The notes beneath the pieces were generated by a model. It did not search any database, had not been told where the DNA came from, and saw only the letters and a list, made by a program, of their open reading frames with translations. From Deltaproteobacteria bacterium HGW-Deltaproteobacteria-8 (lineage in GTDB: Bacteria; Desulfobacterota; Desulfovibrionia; Desulfovibrionales; Desulfovibrionaceae), in NCBI GenBank assembly GCA_002840405.1, contig PHAR01000001.1, positions 640,320 to 704,319 on the forward strand: DNA of 64,000 bases, written 5' to 3'. Positions 18,134 to 26,250 of the stretch are shown in pieces. The position numbers and the translations under genes are program-made. Within the stretch, counting starts at the first letter, position 1. Each line of letters starts with the position of its first letter.

Positions 18134-18366
18134 GTACCCCCTGCGAACGTTATACCCCCCCCATACTACAGGTCGTTTAAAATGGCTAGTGGCTGGGCAC
18201 AAACACAGTTATGCCGGGAGATAAGAGCCGTAAAACGCTATCCCCCTGTTAAGGTAGGCAAAACCGCAGCATGGGAAAAAAAGAACGAGCAGTCTCCAGG
18301 TATTGACAGCGGGCCTTGCTTTATGGTCTACATTTCAAAGATTAGGGTACCGTTCAGGGGTATACT
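18134..18366. promoter_or_regulatory. Divergent control region with matching GGGGTATA boxes
   Basis: On the minus strand a GGGGTATAAC box (18150-18159) lies about 40 bases before the oxidoreductase ATG. On the plus strand an AGGGGTATACT box (18356-18366) lies 45 bases before the ferredoxin ATG. Each contains a good -10 (TATAAC, TATACT) but no -35 at normal spacing. The sequence CGTTC, a short gap, AGGGG, TA occurs on both strands. A separate TTGACA at 18303 with TCTACA 18 bases later is another plus-strand promoter candidate. This suggests one activator serving both genes. Confidence 0.45.
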
Positions 18367-18410
18367 GCGGCCGGGCAATCCCGTGCCAGTTGTAAAGTCA
18401 GGAGAAGAGC

Positions 18411-18866
18411 ATGAGCCTCTACCGCATCGCGCTGAACCCCAACCGCTGCATCGGCTGCAAGTCCTGCCTGGTGCACTGCAACGTCAAGAACAAACTGCCA
18501 GCAGGAATCTCTTTGAACCGCATTAAGGCTCTGGGGCCCTTCAGCGGCCCGGACGGTAGCCCACGAATGGAGTTCGTGTATCAGAACTGCCTGCAGTGCG
18601 ACGAGCCGTTCTGCGTCAAGGTGTGTCCTTCCGGCGCACTGGTCAAGCGCCCTGAAGACGGCTTGATCACCTTGGACATGGAGACCTGCATCGGCTGCCA
18701 CCGCTGCGAGAAGGCCTGCCCCTGGGACGTCCCCGTATTTCTTGAAAGCGTGGGCAAGACCACGAAATGCGACTTCTGCCTGGACCGTCTGGAACGGGGC
18801 CTGGATCCGGCATGCGTCACCGGCTGCACGTCAAAGGCCCTGACCTTCGTGCGCCTGGCCAAATAG
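18411..18866 (+). CDS. Four-cluster ferredoxin, DmsB/PhsB-like electron-transfer subunit
   Basis: A 151-residue cytosolic protein with 16 Cys in four groups: CIGCKSCLVHC, CLQCDEPFCVKVC, CIGCHRCEKAC and CDFC with a late CVTGC. This is the standard four [4Fe-4S] electron-transfer subunit of DMSO-reductase-family enzymes, passing electrons to or from the molybdopterin subunit. It diverges from the oxidoreductase and is followed after 69 bases by a TSUP permease. No membrane anchor (NrfD/PhsC type) is present, so the pair probably uses a soluble electron donor. Confidence 0.9.
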   Translation: MSLYRIALNPNRCIGCKSCLVHCNVKNKLPAGISLNRIKALGPFSGPDGSPRMEFVYQNCLQCDEPFCVKVCPSGALVKRPEDGLITLDMETCIGCHRCEKACPWDVPVFLESVGKTTKCDFCLDRLERGLDPACVTGCTSKALTFVRLAK

Positions 18867-18935
18867 CACCGCCCCAGCACCACACACGCTGGAAGCACAA
18901 TACCTAACCCCCAAACAACAGGAGGAACACGGCTC

Positions 18936-20225
18936 ATGAAAAAACGTTCCCTCATCGCCTGCGCCATCGCGGCCCTTTCCCTCTGCCTTTGGCTCGGCGT
19001 TGCCGTGGCCCAGCAGGCCCCTGCGACCCCGGCTTCCGATGCTGCCAAGGCCGCGAGTGCCGTGGCTGGAGATGCCGCCAAGACCGTTGATGCCGCCGCC
19101 GCTGACGCCTCCAAGGCAGTGGAAGGCGCTGCCAAGGCCATGGACAGTGCGCCCAAGAGCATGCTGGCAGCAGCCATTGCCAAGGCCCCGCGCGGCTCGG
19201 AAAAGGGCATGATCGATGAATCCAAGCCCGTTGGATTCCTTGGCATTCCCGGAGCGCCCCAGGTCAACCCGATCCTGGCCTTTGTCTGGGCCGTGTGGGT
19301 CGGCTGGATTTTCTCCACTGTCGGCGCCTTCGGCGGCGTCATGTCGGGAGTGGGACACATAACCATCTTCGGCCTTGGAGCTTATGCGGGCAGCCTCAAA
19401 AAGACCGCCCCAGAGCTGGGCCGCGTCATCACCGACTCCATTAAGGCCTCCAACCAGTTCCTGGTGGGTACCTCGGCCGCCATCAGCTCCTTCAACTATC
19501 TGAAGATGGGCCGCCTGGTCCTTCCGCTGGCCATCAGCCTGGGGCTGGGCTCACTGCTCGGCGCCTATGGCGCCGCCACCCTGTCCGCTGGCAAGCTCGA
19601 CTTCAAGTCCTACCAGGGCTACTTCGGCCTCTTCGTCCTGGTCCTGGGCTGCTGGCTCCTGTACGAAACCACCCCGGCCGGCCAGGCCAAAAAGCAGACC
19701 GCAAAGGCGGCCGCCAAGGCTTTTGAGGACGCCGTCAAGAAGCTCAAGGGTGGCGAAGTCGTTGAGGAAAGCAAGCTTGGCCTACACATCCAGAAGTTCA
19801 ACCTTTCCACCTGCGAGTTCATCTTCTACGGCGTGCCCTTCAAGTTCAACCCGCTGATCCCGTTCCTTGGCGGCATCGTCATCTCCGCCGTGGCGGCCTT
19901 CCTGGGCGTGGGCGGCGGCTTCCTGCTGGTGCCCTTCCTTACCAGTGTGACCCAGCTGCCCATGTACCTGGCCGCTGGCACCTCGGCCCTGGCCGTGCTC
20001 ATCAGCATGGTCACCAGCATCATCACCCTCATGACCAAGGGCACCCCCATCGAGTGGACCCTCATCGGCATCGAGCTGGTGGGCATCACCGTGGGCTCCA
20101 TCGTCGGTCCCATGACCTCCAAGTACCTCTCCGACAAGCTGATGAAGCGCCTCTTCATCGTGCTCTCGTTCTACATCGGCCTGCGCTATCTGCTCAGAGG
20201 CTTCTTCAGCATCAATCTCATTTAA
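18936..20225 (+). CDS. TSUP (TauE/SafE) permease with Ala-rich N-terminal extension
   Basis: TSUP proteins carry sulfite, organosulfonates or related sulfur anions. This 429-residue member starts with a hydrophobic signal-like segment ending VAQQA (about residue 26). An Ala/Lys/Asp-rich region to about residue 85 follows, then eight or so membrane helices in two halves with a charged loop of about 45 residues in the middle. The family glycine motifs are GGVMSGVG and GVGGGFLLVPF. The extra Ala-rich region resembles a periplasmic spacer. GGAGG precedes the ATG. It follows the ferredoxin gene, suggesting that the oxidoreductase acts on an imported or exported sulfur compound. Confidence 0.88.
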   Translation: MKKRSLIACAIAALSLCLWLGVAVAQQAPATPASDAAKAASAVAGDAAKTVDAAAADASKAVEGAAKAMDSAPKSMLAAAIAKAPRGSEKGMIDESKPVGFLGIPGAPQVNPILAFVWAVWVGWIFSTVGAFGGVMSGVGHITIFGLGAYAGSLKKTAPELGRVITDSIKASNQFLVGTSAAISSFNYLKMGRLVLPLAISLGLGSLLGAYGAATLSAGKLDFKSYQGYFGLFVLVLGCWLLYETTPAGQAKKQTAKAAAKAFEDAVKKLKGGEVVEESKLGLHIQKFNLSTCEFIFYGVPFKFNPLIPFLGGIVISAVAAFLGVGGGFLLVPFLTSVTQLPMYLAAGTSALAVLISMVTSIITLMTKGTPIEWTLIGIELVGITVGSIVGPMTSKYLSDKLMKRLFIVLSFYIGLRYLLRGFFSINLI

Positions 20226-20242
20226 TCCTCGCGAACCAAATT

Positions 20243-20270
20243 GGCCGGGCTCCCGCACGGGAGCCCGGCC
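20243..20270 (+). terminator. Hairpin after the first TSUP permease
   Basis: A perfect 12-base G/C-rich inverted repeat with a GCAC loop, followed only by TTAT. It could attenuate expression of the small membrane protein gene 25 bases downstream. Confidence 0.55.
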
Positions 20271-20295
20271 TTATCCCACAACAAAAGTACCTGCC

Positions 20296-20787
20296 ATGAC
20301 CCCCTTCCAAGCCGTCGATGCCCTCTTCATCATGCCCTTCCGGGTTCTGTCGAACCCCGAGGCCGGGTTCTATTTCGGCATCTGTGTGCTGGCCCTGGCC
20401 AGCGCCGCCCTTGGCCGGGCTTGCTCACTACTCGTGGGCTGGGTCCAGCGCAAACGGCGCGCCCAGGAGGACGGCGGAGCGCAGCACCGCAGCGAGCTGT
20501 CCTTCCAGGCCCTGCAGATGCAGGACAAGGAGGCCTACCTGGCCCAGAACCACCTGGCCCAGGAGCACTACGGCAACTCCCTGGCCCTGTCCGCCGGACG
20601 CGGGGCCGCCCTGCTCTGGCCGGGCATCATCGCCCTGGCCTGGCTGTCCATCCGTTTCGAGGGCGTGCCCGCGCCCTATCTCTGGGCCAGCGCCGGGCCT
20701 GTCACGGTATTTTTCCCGCCGTACATCCTTGCCTTGTTGGCGTTCTCTCGCATCAATCCCTCGCCGTCCAATCCCTACGCGGCCTGA
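20296..20787 (+). CDS. Small membrane protein downstream of the TSUP permease
   Basis: A 163-residue protein with a transmembrane helix at about 25-48, a polar Gln/Arg/Glu-rich middle (about 50-95) that may form a coiled coil, and two more helices at about 105-150. The C-terminus is Pro/Asn-rich. I do not recognise a family. Its place after the permease, with only a hairpin between, suggests an accessory subunit or a gene expressed at lower level from the same transcript. Confidence 0.65.
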   Translation: MTPFQAVDALFIMPFRVLSNPEAGFYFGICVLALASAALGRACSLLVGWVQRKRRAQEDGGAQHRSELSFQALQMQDKEAYLAQNHLAQEHYGNSLALSAGRGAALLWPGIIALAWLSIRFEGVPAPYLWASAGPVTVFFPPYILALLAFSRINPSPSNPYAA

Positions 20788-20830
20788 GGCCCCCCTTTCC
20801 ATCCGCCCTGCCCTGCCGTAAAGCAGGGGC

Positions 20831-21946
20831 ATGGCCCCTGACCGCTTCACCGAGCACGCCCGCTTCATCGCGCACATCGACAGCGACGGCCCACGCTCGG
20901 TGGTCTCGGCCGCGAGCTACGCCATCAGGAAGTTCGGGGTGCGCTCGGCAATGCCCGTGGCCCAGGCCAAAAAGCTCTGCCCGCACGGGCTGTTCGTGCC
21001 GGTGCGCATGTGGCGCTACAAGGAGCTTTCCCGGCGCGTCATGGCCGTGCTCCAGCGCTTCTCGCCGCTGGTGGAGCAGGCCTCCGTGGATGAGGCCTAC
21101 CTCGACGCCACGGGCCTGGAACGCCTGTTCGGACCGCCGGAGGAGCTGGCCGCCACCATCCGCGCCGAGGTTCGCCGTGACACGGAGCTGACCTGCTCGG
21201 TAGGCATCGCGCCCGTGCGCTTCCTGGCGAAGATCGCTTCGGACTACAACAAGCCTGACGGCCAGACCATCATCTTGGAGCATGAGGTGCACGCCTTCCT
21301 GGATGCGCTGCCGGTGCAGAAGATCCCCGGCGTGGGTGGGCGGACCCTGGAGATATTGAACGGCCTGGGCGTGCGCCTGGCGGGCGATGTATTGAAAAAG
21401 CCCCAGGAATTCTGGCGCCATAACCTCGGCGAACGCGGCCTGTGGCTCTTTGAGCTGGCCCAGGGCCATGACGACCGCCCGGTGACGCCCTTCACACCGC
21501 CCAAATCCTCCAGTGCGGAGAACACCTTCGCGCGCGACACCCGCGACCCCGTTGTGCTGCGGCGCTGGCTCCTGCTGCAGGCTGAACGCGTGGGCGCGGA
21601 CCTGCGCGCCCAGGGCGTGCGCGGCCGCACCGTTACATTGAAGGCCACCTTCGCCGATTTCCGCAAGCTCACGCGTTCACGCACGCTGAACGAGCCGGTG
21701 AACGACACCGTGAGCATCTTTGAGACGGCCCTCGGCCTGTTGCGGGAGCTGAACCCGCGCCAGGATCTGCGGCTCATCGGGGTGGGCGTGTCGCAGTTCG
21801 GGGAGCGGCCCAAACAGCTCTCGCTGCTTGCCCCGGAAACGCCAGCCAGGCCCAAGGCCGCACTGGACCAGGCGCTCGATGCCGTGCGCGGGCGCTTCGG
21901 CAAAGGGGCCATCGTGCGCGGCGACCTTCTGGATTTCGATGAGTAG
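20831..21946 (+). CDS. DinB-like Y-family DNA polymerase lacking part of the palm
   Basis: A 371-residue relative of translesion polymerase Pol IV. The SVDEAYLD motif with its two catalytic acids, the RKFGVRSAMP helix, the IPGVGGRT helix-hairpin-helix and a C-terminal QLSLL clamp-binding motif are present. The N-terminus reads HIDSD and then passes directly to GPRSVVSAASY. Compared with E. coli DinB this skips about 25 residues, including the steric-gate Phe13 and the first palm helix, without breaking the frame. The enzyme may be inactive or altered. The start lies 43 bases after the previous gene. Confidence 0.85.
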   Translation: MAPDRFTEHARFIAHIDSDGPRSVVSAASYAIRKFGVRSAMPVAQAKKLCPHGLFVPVRMWRYKELSRRVMAVLQRFSPLVEQASVDEAYLDATGLERLFGPPEELAATIRAEVRRDTELTCSVGIAPVRFLAKIASDYNKPDGQTIILEHEVHAFLDALPVQKIPGVGGRTLEILNGLGVRLAGDVLKKPQEFWRHNLGERGLWLFELAQGHDDRPVTPFTPPKSSSAENTFARDTRDPVVLRRWLLLQAERVGADLRAQGVRGRTVTLKATFADFRKLTRSRTLNEPVNDTVSIFETALGLLRELNPRQDLRLIGVGVSQFGERPKQLSLLAPETPARPKAALDQALDAVRGRFGKGAIVRGDLLDFDE

Positions 21947-22039
21947 GCGGGGGGAGGCGGCAAGAATCTGCCGTCAGCCAAGCCTGCTTGTCCTCGCAAA
22001 CGCCCTTCCGGGCTGATTCGGCCCCTTGGCGGCCGAAAA

Positions 22040-23086
22040 TCAGAGCTTCATCTTGTACTGAGCCAGCTTGTGCCGCAGGGTGCGCGGGCTGATGCCGAGC
22101 AGCTCCGCCGAGCGTTGCTTGCTGCCGCCTGCGGCCTTGTAGGCGCGCTGGATGGCCCTGGTCTCGGCCTCGCGCACCACGGAGTCCAGGTTCAGGGCCT
22201 CCACGCTGTCGTCGCCCTGGGGGCACATGGTGTCCATGCCGATGCCCAGGCGCATCTCCAGGGGCAAGTCCTCGGGCTTCACCAGGCCCTCGCCCTTGTG
22301 CAGCAGCACGGCGCGCTCCACGAGGTTCTTCAGCTCGCGCACGTTGCCCGGCCAGGAGTGGCGCAACAGCAGGGTCATGGTCTCCGGCGCCAGGGACAGG
22401 TTCGGGCGGTGGTACTGGCCGCCAAAGAGCCACAGGAAATACTCGGCCAGGGGCGCGATGTCCTCGGGCCGCTCGCGCAGGGACGGCAGGGAGATGGGGA
22501 TGACGTTCAGGCGGTAGAAGAGGTCGGCTCGAAAGCGCCCGCCGCGCACCATCTCCGGCAGCAGGCGGTTGGTGGCGGCCACGATGCGCGCGCGGAAGCC
22601 CTGGTCCTTCTCACCGCCCAGGCGCTTGAAGGTGCGCTCCTCCAGCACGCGCAGGAAATCCACCTGGTTGGACAGGGGGATGTCGCCCACCTCGTCCAGA
22701 AACAGGGTGCCGTCCCCGGCCAGCTCAAAACTGCCCTTCTGCAACCGGAGCGCGCCGGTGAAGGCCCCGGACTCGTGGCCGAAAAACTTGTCGGCAAAGA
22801 GCTCGCCCGTGAGCACGCCGCAGTTCACCGGCACAAAGGGCCGCCCGCTGCGGTTGCTGAGGGTGTGCAACAGCCGGGCAAAGAGCTCCTTGCCCGTGCC
22901 GGATTCGCCCGTGAGCAGCACCGGGGCGTCGGACCCGGCCACCTGGATGGCCACGTGGTACAGGGCGCGCATGGCCTCGGAGCGGAAAAGCAGCCCGGCC
23001 TCGTGCATGGCCGAGCGCGCCTCCGGATCAGTGGCCACGCCTTGCGGCAAAAACGTGCCGCCGTTCATTCTGGGGTCAACACCCAT
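22040..23086 (-). CDS. Sigma-54-dependent activator
   Basis: A 348-residue enhancer-binding protein. After a short N-terminus of about 35 residues with no recognisable sensor domain comes a complete AAA+ domain: Walker A GESGTGKE, the sigma-54-contacting GAFTGA loop, Walker B TLFLDEVGD and the arginine-finger region RADLFYRL. A Fis-type helix-turn-helix ends the protein (AELLGISPRTLRHKLAQY). With no receiver or PAS domain it may be controlled by another protein or be constitutively active. It diverges from the second TSUP permease, whose upstream palindromes are its likely binding sites. Confidence 0.92.
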   Translation of the reverse strand: MGVDPRMNGGTFLPQGVATDPEARSAMHEAGLLFRSEAMRALYHVAIQVAGSDAPVLLTGESGTGKELFARLLHTLSNRSGRPFVPVNCGVLTGELFADKFFGHESGAFTGALRLQKGSFELAGDGTLFLDEVGDIPLSNQVDFLRVLEERTFKRLGGEKDQGFRARIVAATNRLLPEMVRGGRFRADLFYRLNVIPISLPSLRERPEDIAPLAEYFLWLFGGQYHRPNLSLAPETMTLLLRHSWPGNVRELKNLVERAVLLHKGEGLVKPEDLPLEMRLGIGMDTMCPQGDDSVEALNLDSVVREAETRAIQRAYKAAGGSKQRSAELLGISPRTLRHKLAQYKMKL

Positions 23087-23180
23087 CCATTCCCCCTGGT
23101 CAACTGGTGGCGAATTCGCCTCACCCTGCGCCCGCGCACCGGCTTTTCCCCTTGTCCGCAGCCGCGCACCCAGCAATAAA

Positions 23181-23196
23181 GGGCAAAATTTTGCCC
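23181..23196. promoter_or_regulatory. Perfect palindrome, candidate enhancer site 1
   Basis: A 16-base perfect palindrome, GGGCAAAA followed by its complement, located about 140 bases upstream of the candidate -24/-12 promoter. That is the normal range for a sigma-54 enhancer site. It lies between the activator gene and the permease. Confidence 0.6.
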
Positions 23197-23236
23197 GTCA
23201 AGACCCTTTGGGACAAATCATGCCGCCATGGGAAGA

Positions 23237-23260
23237 TTCTTGCCGCTTTTGCGGCAAGAA
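23237..23260. promoter_or_regulatory. Perfect palindrome, candidate enhancer site 2
   Basis: Two ten-base arms, TTCTTGCCGC and its exact complement, around TTTT. A third half-site CTTGCCGC follows at 23261-23268. It shares TTGCC/GGCAA half-sites with the 23181 palindrome. It is centred about 72 bases upstream of the -24 element. Confidence 0.65.
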
Positions 23261-23319
23261 CTTGCCGCACAGGCTGCGGAGTGAACCGTATAAATCAAAT
23301 AATGACAGCATATTACCGT

Positions 23320-23336
23320 TAGGCACGGATATTGAT
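23320..23336 (+). promoter_or_regulatory. Candidate sigma-54 promoter for the second TSUP operon
   Basis: AGGCACG, four bases, TTGAT: the invariant GG and the spacing are right, with one mismatch in each element. It lies 84 bases before the permease ATG and downstream of the two palindromes. Confidence 0.55.
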
Positions 23337-23419
23337 AAGAGAGGGGTATCCCTGCGCCGGGCCGGTTCCGGGGCGTACAAGGGCGCAGTGCAAATCCAAC
23401 GATGATCAAGGGAGCGGGA

Positions 23420-24427
23420 ATGACGATGAATCGGAAACATGTTCTGGCGGGCTCCGCCTGTATTGTCCTGATGGGTGTGCTGCTCTTCGCGGCCTTCGCC
23501 TGGGCCTCCAACGCGGGTACGGAAGCCGTAGCCCAGGTCGGCGCCGACATAGTCAGTGCCGGCGCACATCTTGGCGCAAACACCGGCGTGGCCTGGTGGG
23601 TCTGGCCGCTGGTGCTGCTGTTCTTCTGTTTTGTGCTCGGCATCATCGCGGTGCTGGCTGGCGTTGGCGGCGGCGTCCTCTACGTGCCCCTGGTCAGCGG
23701 GTTCTTCCCCTTCCACCTGGACTTCGTGCGCGGCGCGGGCCTCATGGTGGCCCTGGCCGGAGCGCTGGCGGCCGGTCCCGGTCTCTTGAAACGAAATTTT
23801 GCGTCCCTGCGCCTGGCCCTGCCCGTGGCGCTCATCGCCTCCAGCTGCGCCATTCTGGGCGCGTTCCTGGGCATGGCCCTGCCGACCCAGGTTGTGCAGC
23901 TCTTTTTGGGCATCACCATCATGGGCATCGCCATCCTGATCCTGTGCTCCAAGAATTCCGCCCGCCCGGTGGTGACCAAGCAGGACGCCCTGGGCATGGC
24001 GCTCGGCATGAACGGCGCCTACAACGACCCCGCCACCGGCGAGCTGGTTGAATGGAAGACCCACCGCACCCTGCCGGGCCTGCTGATGTTCATCATCATC
24101 GGCATCATGGCCGGCATGTTCGGCCTGGGCGCGGGCTGGGCCAACGTCCCGGTGCTGAACCTGATGATGGGCGCACCGCTCAAGGTGGCCGTGGGCACCA
24201 GCAAGTTCCTCCTGTCCATCACCGACACCTCCGCCGCCTGGGTCTACCTGAACAAGGGCTGCGTCATCCCGCTCATGGCCATTCCGAGCATCATCGGGCT
24301 CATGCTGGGCTCCTTTGTCGGCGTGCGGCTGCTGGCCAAGGCCAAGCCCACCTTCATCCGCTACATGGTCATCGGCGTGCTGCTCTTCGCGGGCGGCAAG
24401 GCCCTCTTGAAGGGCCTGGGCGTCTAG
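23420..24427 (+). CDS. TSUP (TauE/SafE) permease 2
   Basis: A 335-residue polytopic permease with a first hydrophobic helix at about 10-30, a short Gly/Ala periplasmic loop, and the family halves marked by LAGVGGGVLYVPL and GMFGLGAGWANVPVLN. A cytosolic loop of about 35 residues separates the halves. TSUP members move sulfite, sulfoacetate, taurine products and similar anions. It is distinct from the permease at 18936, which has a long N-terminal spacer. AAGGGAG precedes the ATG. It heads the same-strand run of signalling genes up to 31.5 kb and is the probable target of the facing sigma-54 activator. Confidence 0.9.
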   Translation: MTMNRKHVLAGSACIVLMGVLLFAAFAWASNAGTEAVAQVGADIVSAGAHLGANTGVAWWVWPLVLLFFCFVLGIIAVLAGVGGGVLYVPLVSGFFPFHLDFVRGAGLMVALAGALAAGPGLLKRNFASLRLALPVALIASSCAILGAFLGMALPTQVVQLFLGITIMGIAILILCSKNSARPVVTKQDALGMALGMNGAYNDPATGELVEWKTHRTLPGLLMFIIIGIMAGMFGLGAGWANVPVLNLMMGAPLKVAVGTSKFLLSITDTSAAWVYLNKGCVIPLMAIPSIIGLMLGSFVGVRLLAKAKPTFIRYMVIGVLLFAGGKALLKGLGV

Positions 24428-24483
24428 CCCAAAGCGGCAGTTCTAGGATACAACGCGAAAGAGCACATCCAAGGAGAAACGCC

Positions 24484-24912
24484 ATGAGCGATCAAATCAA
24501 AGTCACCGGAAAGGCCTCCGCCGAGCAGGTCACCTACGCCAACATGCTGTTTTATGGTTCCTGGACCGGCCTGGGCCTTATGGCCCTGACCTACCTTTTG
24601 TACGTCTTCGGCATCATCACCCCGCACATCCCGCTGGACCAGGTGCCCCTGATGTGGTCCCAACCCGTGGGAACGTACCTCGAGCTGGGCAAGGTCCCCA
24701 CAGGCTGGGGCTGGTCCGTCCTCATTCTCAAGGGCGATTTCCTCAATTTCCTGGGCATCGTGCTCCTGGCGGCCATGACCATTGTCTGCTATATTCCTCT
24801 CATTCCGGCGTTTATCAAGCGCAAGGAAATGCTCTTCGCCGGGCTGGCCCTGGCTGAGATCCTGGTTCTCATGTTCGCCGCTTCCGGCATCGTGGGCGGA
24901 GGCGGGCACTAG
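24484..24912 (+). CDS. Small membrane protein, TSUP partner
   Basis: A 142-residue protein with three to four hydrophobic helices (about 25-45, 83-108, 118-136) and a tail GGGGH. AAGGAG precedes the ATG, which is 57 bases after the permease stop. It resembles in size and topology the DUF1634-type proteins found beside TSUP permeases, but I cannot confirm that family. The glycine-histidine tail might bind metal; that is speculation. Probably an accessory subunit of the permease. Confidence 0.7.
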   Translation: MSDQIKVTGKASAEQVTYANMLFYGSWTGLGLMALTYLLYVFGIITPHIPLDQVPLMWSQPVGTYLELGKVPTGWGWSVLILKGDFLNFLGIVLLAAMTIVCYIPLIPAFIKRKEMLFAGLALAEILVLMFAASGIVGGGGH

Positions 24913-24972
24913 CCTCTGCCAGCCCACCGGGGAGGCGGCGCAGAGCATTCGTTTCCCCAGGGAGGACGCACG

Positions 24973-26241
24973 TTGGACCAGAACATACTTGAGAGCTTGA
25001 GCGGACTGGACAGGGCCGACCTGCCCCGCATCCTGAGCGCGCTGCCCTTCGGGGTGGCCGTGCTGGATGCAGAGAGGCGCACCCTGTTCCTGAACCGCGC
25101 CTTGGAAAGCCTCACAGGCTTCTCCACCGCAGACGTGGCGGGCGTTTTCTGCCGCCACGTGCTGCGGGGCAGCTTCTGCCTGCACGGCTGCCCGTGCCTG
25201 TCGCAAGGCAGGGACTGCGCTCCCGGCGCTTGCAGCGAAAGCCGCGAGGGCACGCTCATCAACCGCCACCGCCGCAAGATTCCCGTGCGCCTGACCAGCC
25301 TGCCCATCCTGGACCGCGCGGGCAATTTCCTGTGCACCCTCGACGTGCTGGAGGACCTCTCGGCCCTGAAGGACATGGAGACGCGGCTGTCCATCTCCGC
25401 CAGTCCGGGGCAGATGGTGGGCCGCTGCGCGGTCATGGAGCATCTGCTGCGCATCCTGCCCGCCGTGGCCCAGAGCGACTCCCCGGTGCTGCTCACAGGC
25501 GAGTCCGGCACGGGCAAGGACCTGCTGGCCGAGGCCCTGCACCGCTTCAGCCCAAGGGCGCGGGAAAGCTTCGTGCGCGTCAACGCCACGCCCATGCCCG
25601 AGGCCCTGCTCGACGCCGAGCTCTTCGGCCAGTCCGAGGGACCGGGCGGCGTGCCCCGGCCGGGCAAGTTCCAGCTGGCCCAGAACGGCACGCTCTATCT
25701 TTCGGAAATCGCCGACATGCCGCTGGCCCAGCAGGGCCGCCTGCTGCGGCTGCTGGACGAGAAGGCCGTGCTGCCAGCCGGCGGCGACCGGCCCATGCAC
25801 CTGAACGTGCGCGTGGTTGCGGCCACGGGCCGCGATCCCGAGGAGATGGTCAAGGCCGGGGTCCTGCGCGACGACCTGTTCCACCGCCTGAACGCCGTGC
25901 GCCTGCACCTGCCGCCCCTGCGCGAACGCGGCGAGGATGTCGGCTTCCTGCTGGCGCACTACCTGAAGATCTTCGCGGCCAAGTTCCGCAAGCAGGTCCT
26001 CGGCTTCTCCGACGAGGCCCTGTCCCTGCTCACCTCCTACGACTACCCCGGCAACGTGCGCGAGCTGCGCAACATGGTCGAGTACGCGGTGATGGTCTGC
26101 GCCGGGGAGACGGTTCAGCCCGAGCATCTGCCCGCGCATCTGCGCTTCCCCCTGGCCGCCGGGTCCTCGGTCGCCACACAGGCTTCCCAGGCCCAGGGCA
26201 AACCCTCCGGCGCGCTCAAGCCCGCCCGGAAAAAGGCGTAG
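24973..26241 (+). CDS. Cys-rich PAS protein with degenerate sigma-54-activator AAA domain
   Basis: A 422-residue protein with a TTG start after GGAGGA. Residues 20-135 form a PAS domain with six Cys at 60, 69, 73, 75, 82 and 87, likely a metal, [Fe-S] or thiol redox sensor. The AAA domain keeps Walker A (GESGTGKD, 176-183) and the sensor-2 region GNVRELRN. In place of GAFTGA it has GPGGVP at 223-228; Walker B reads LYLSE instead of LFLDE; and the C-terminus is a basic tail with no Fis helix-turn-helix. It is therefore unlikely to open sigma-54 promoters or bind DNA by itself. It may act as a sensor or regulator of another AAA protein. Confidence 0.85.
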   Translation: MDQNILESLSGLDRADLPRILSALPFGVAVLDAERRTLFLNRALESLTGFSTADVAGVFCRHVLRGSFCLHGCPCLSQGRDCAPGACSESREGTLINRHRRKIPVRLTSLPILDRAGNFLCTLDVLEDLSALKDMETRLSISASPGQMVGRCAVMEHLLRILPAVAQSDSPVLLTGESGTGKDLLAEALHRFSPRARESFVRVNATPMPEALLDAELFGQSEGPGGVPRPGKFQLAQNGTLYLSEIADMPLAQQGRLLRLLDEKAVLPAGGDRPMHLNVRVVAATGRDPEEMVKAGVLRDDLFHRLNAVRLHLPPLRERGEDVGFLLAHYLKIFAAKFRKQVLGFSDEALSLLTSYDYPGNVRELRNMVEYAVMVCAGETVQPEHLPAHLRFPLAAGSSVATQASQAQGKPSGALKPARKKA

Positions 26242-26250
26242 GGGGCAGTC

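Noticed and set aside
22010-22042. A possible hairpin between dinB and the sigma-54 activator
   Set aside because: The stem is only about five G/C pairs with a seven-base loop and an imperfect outer part.
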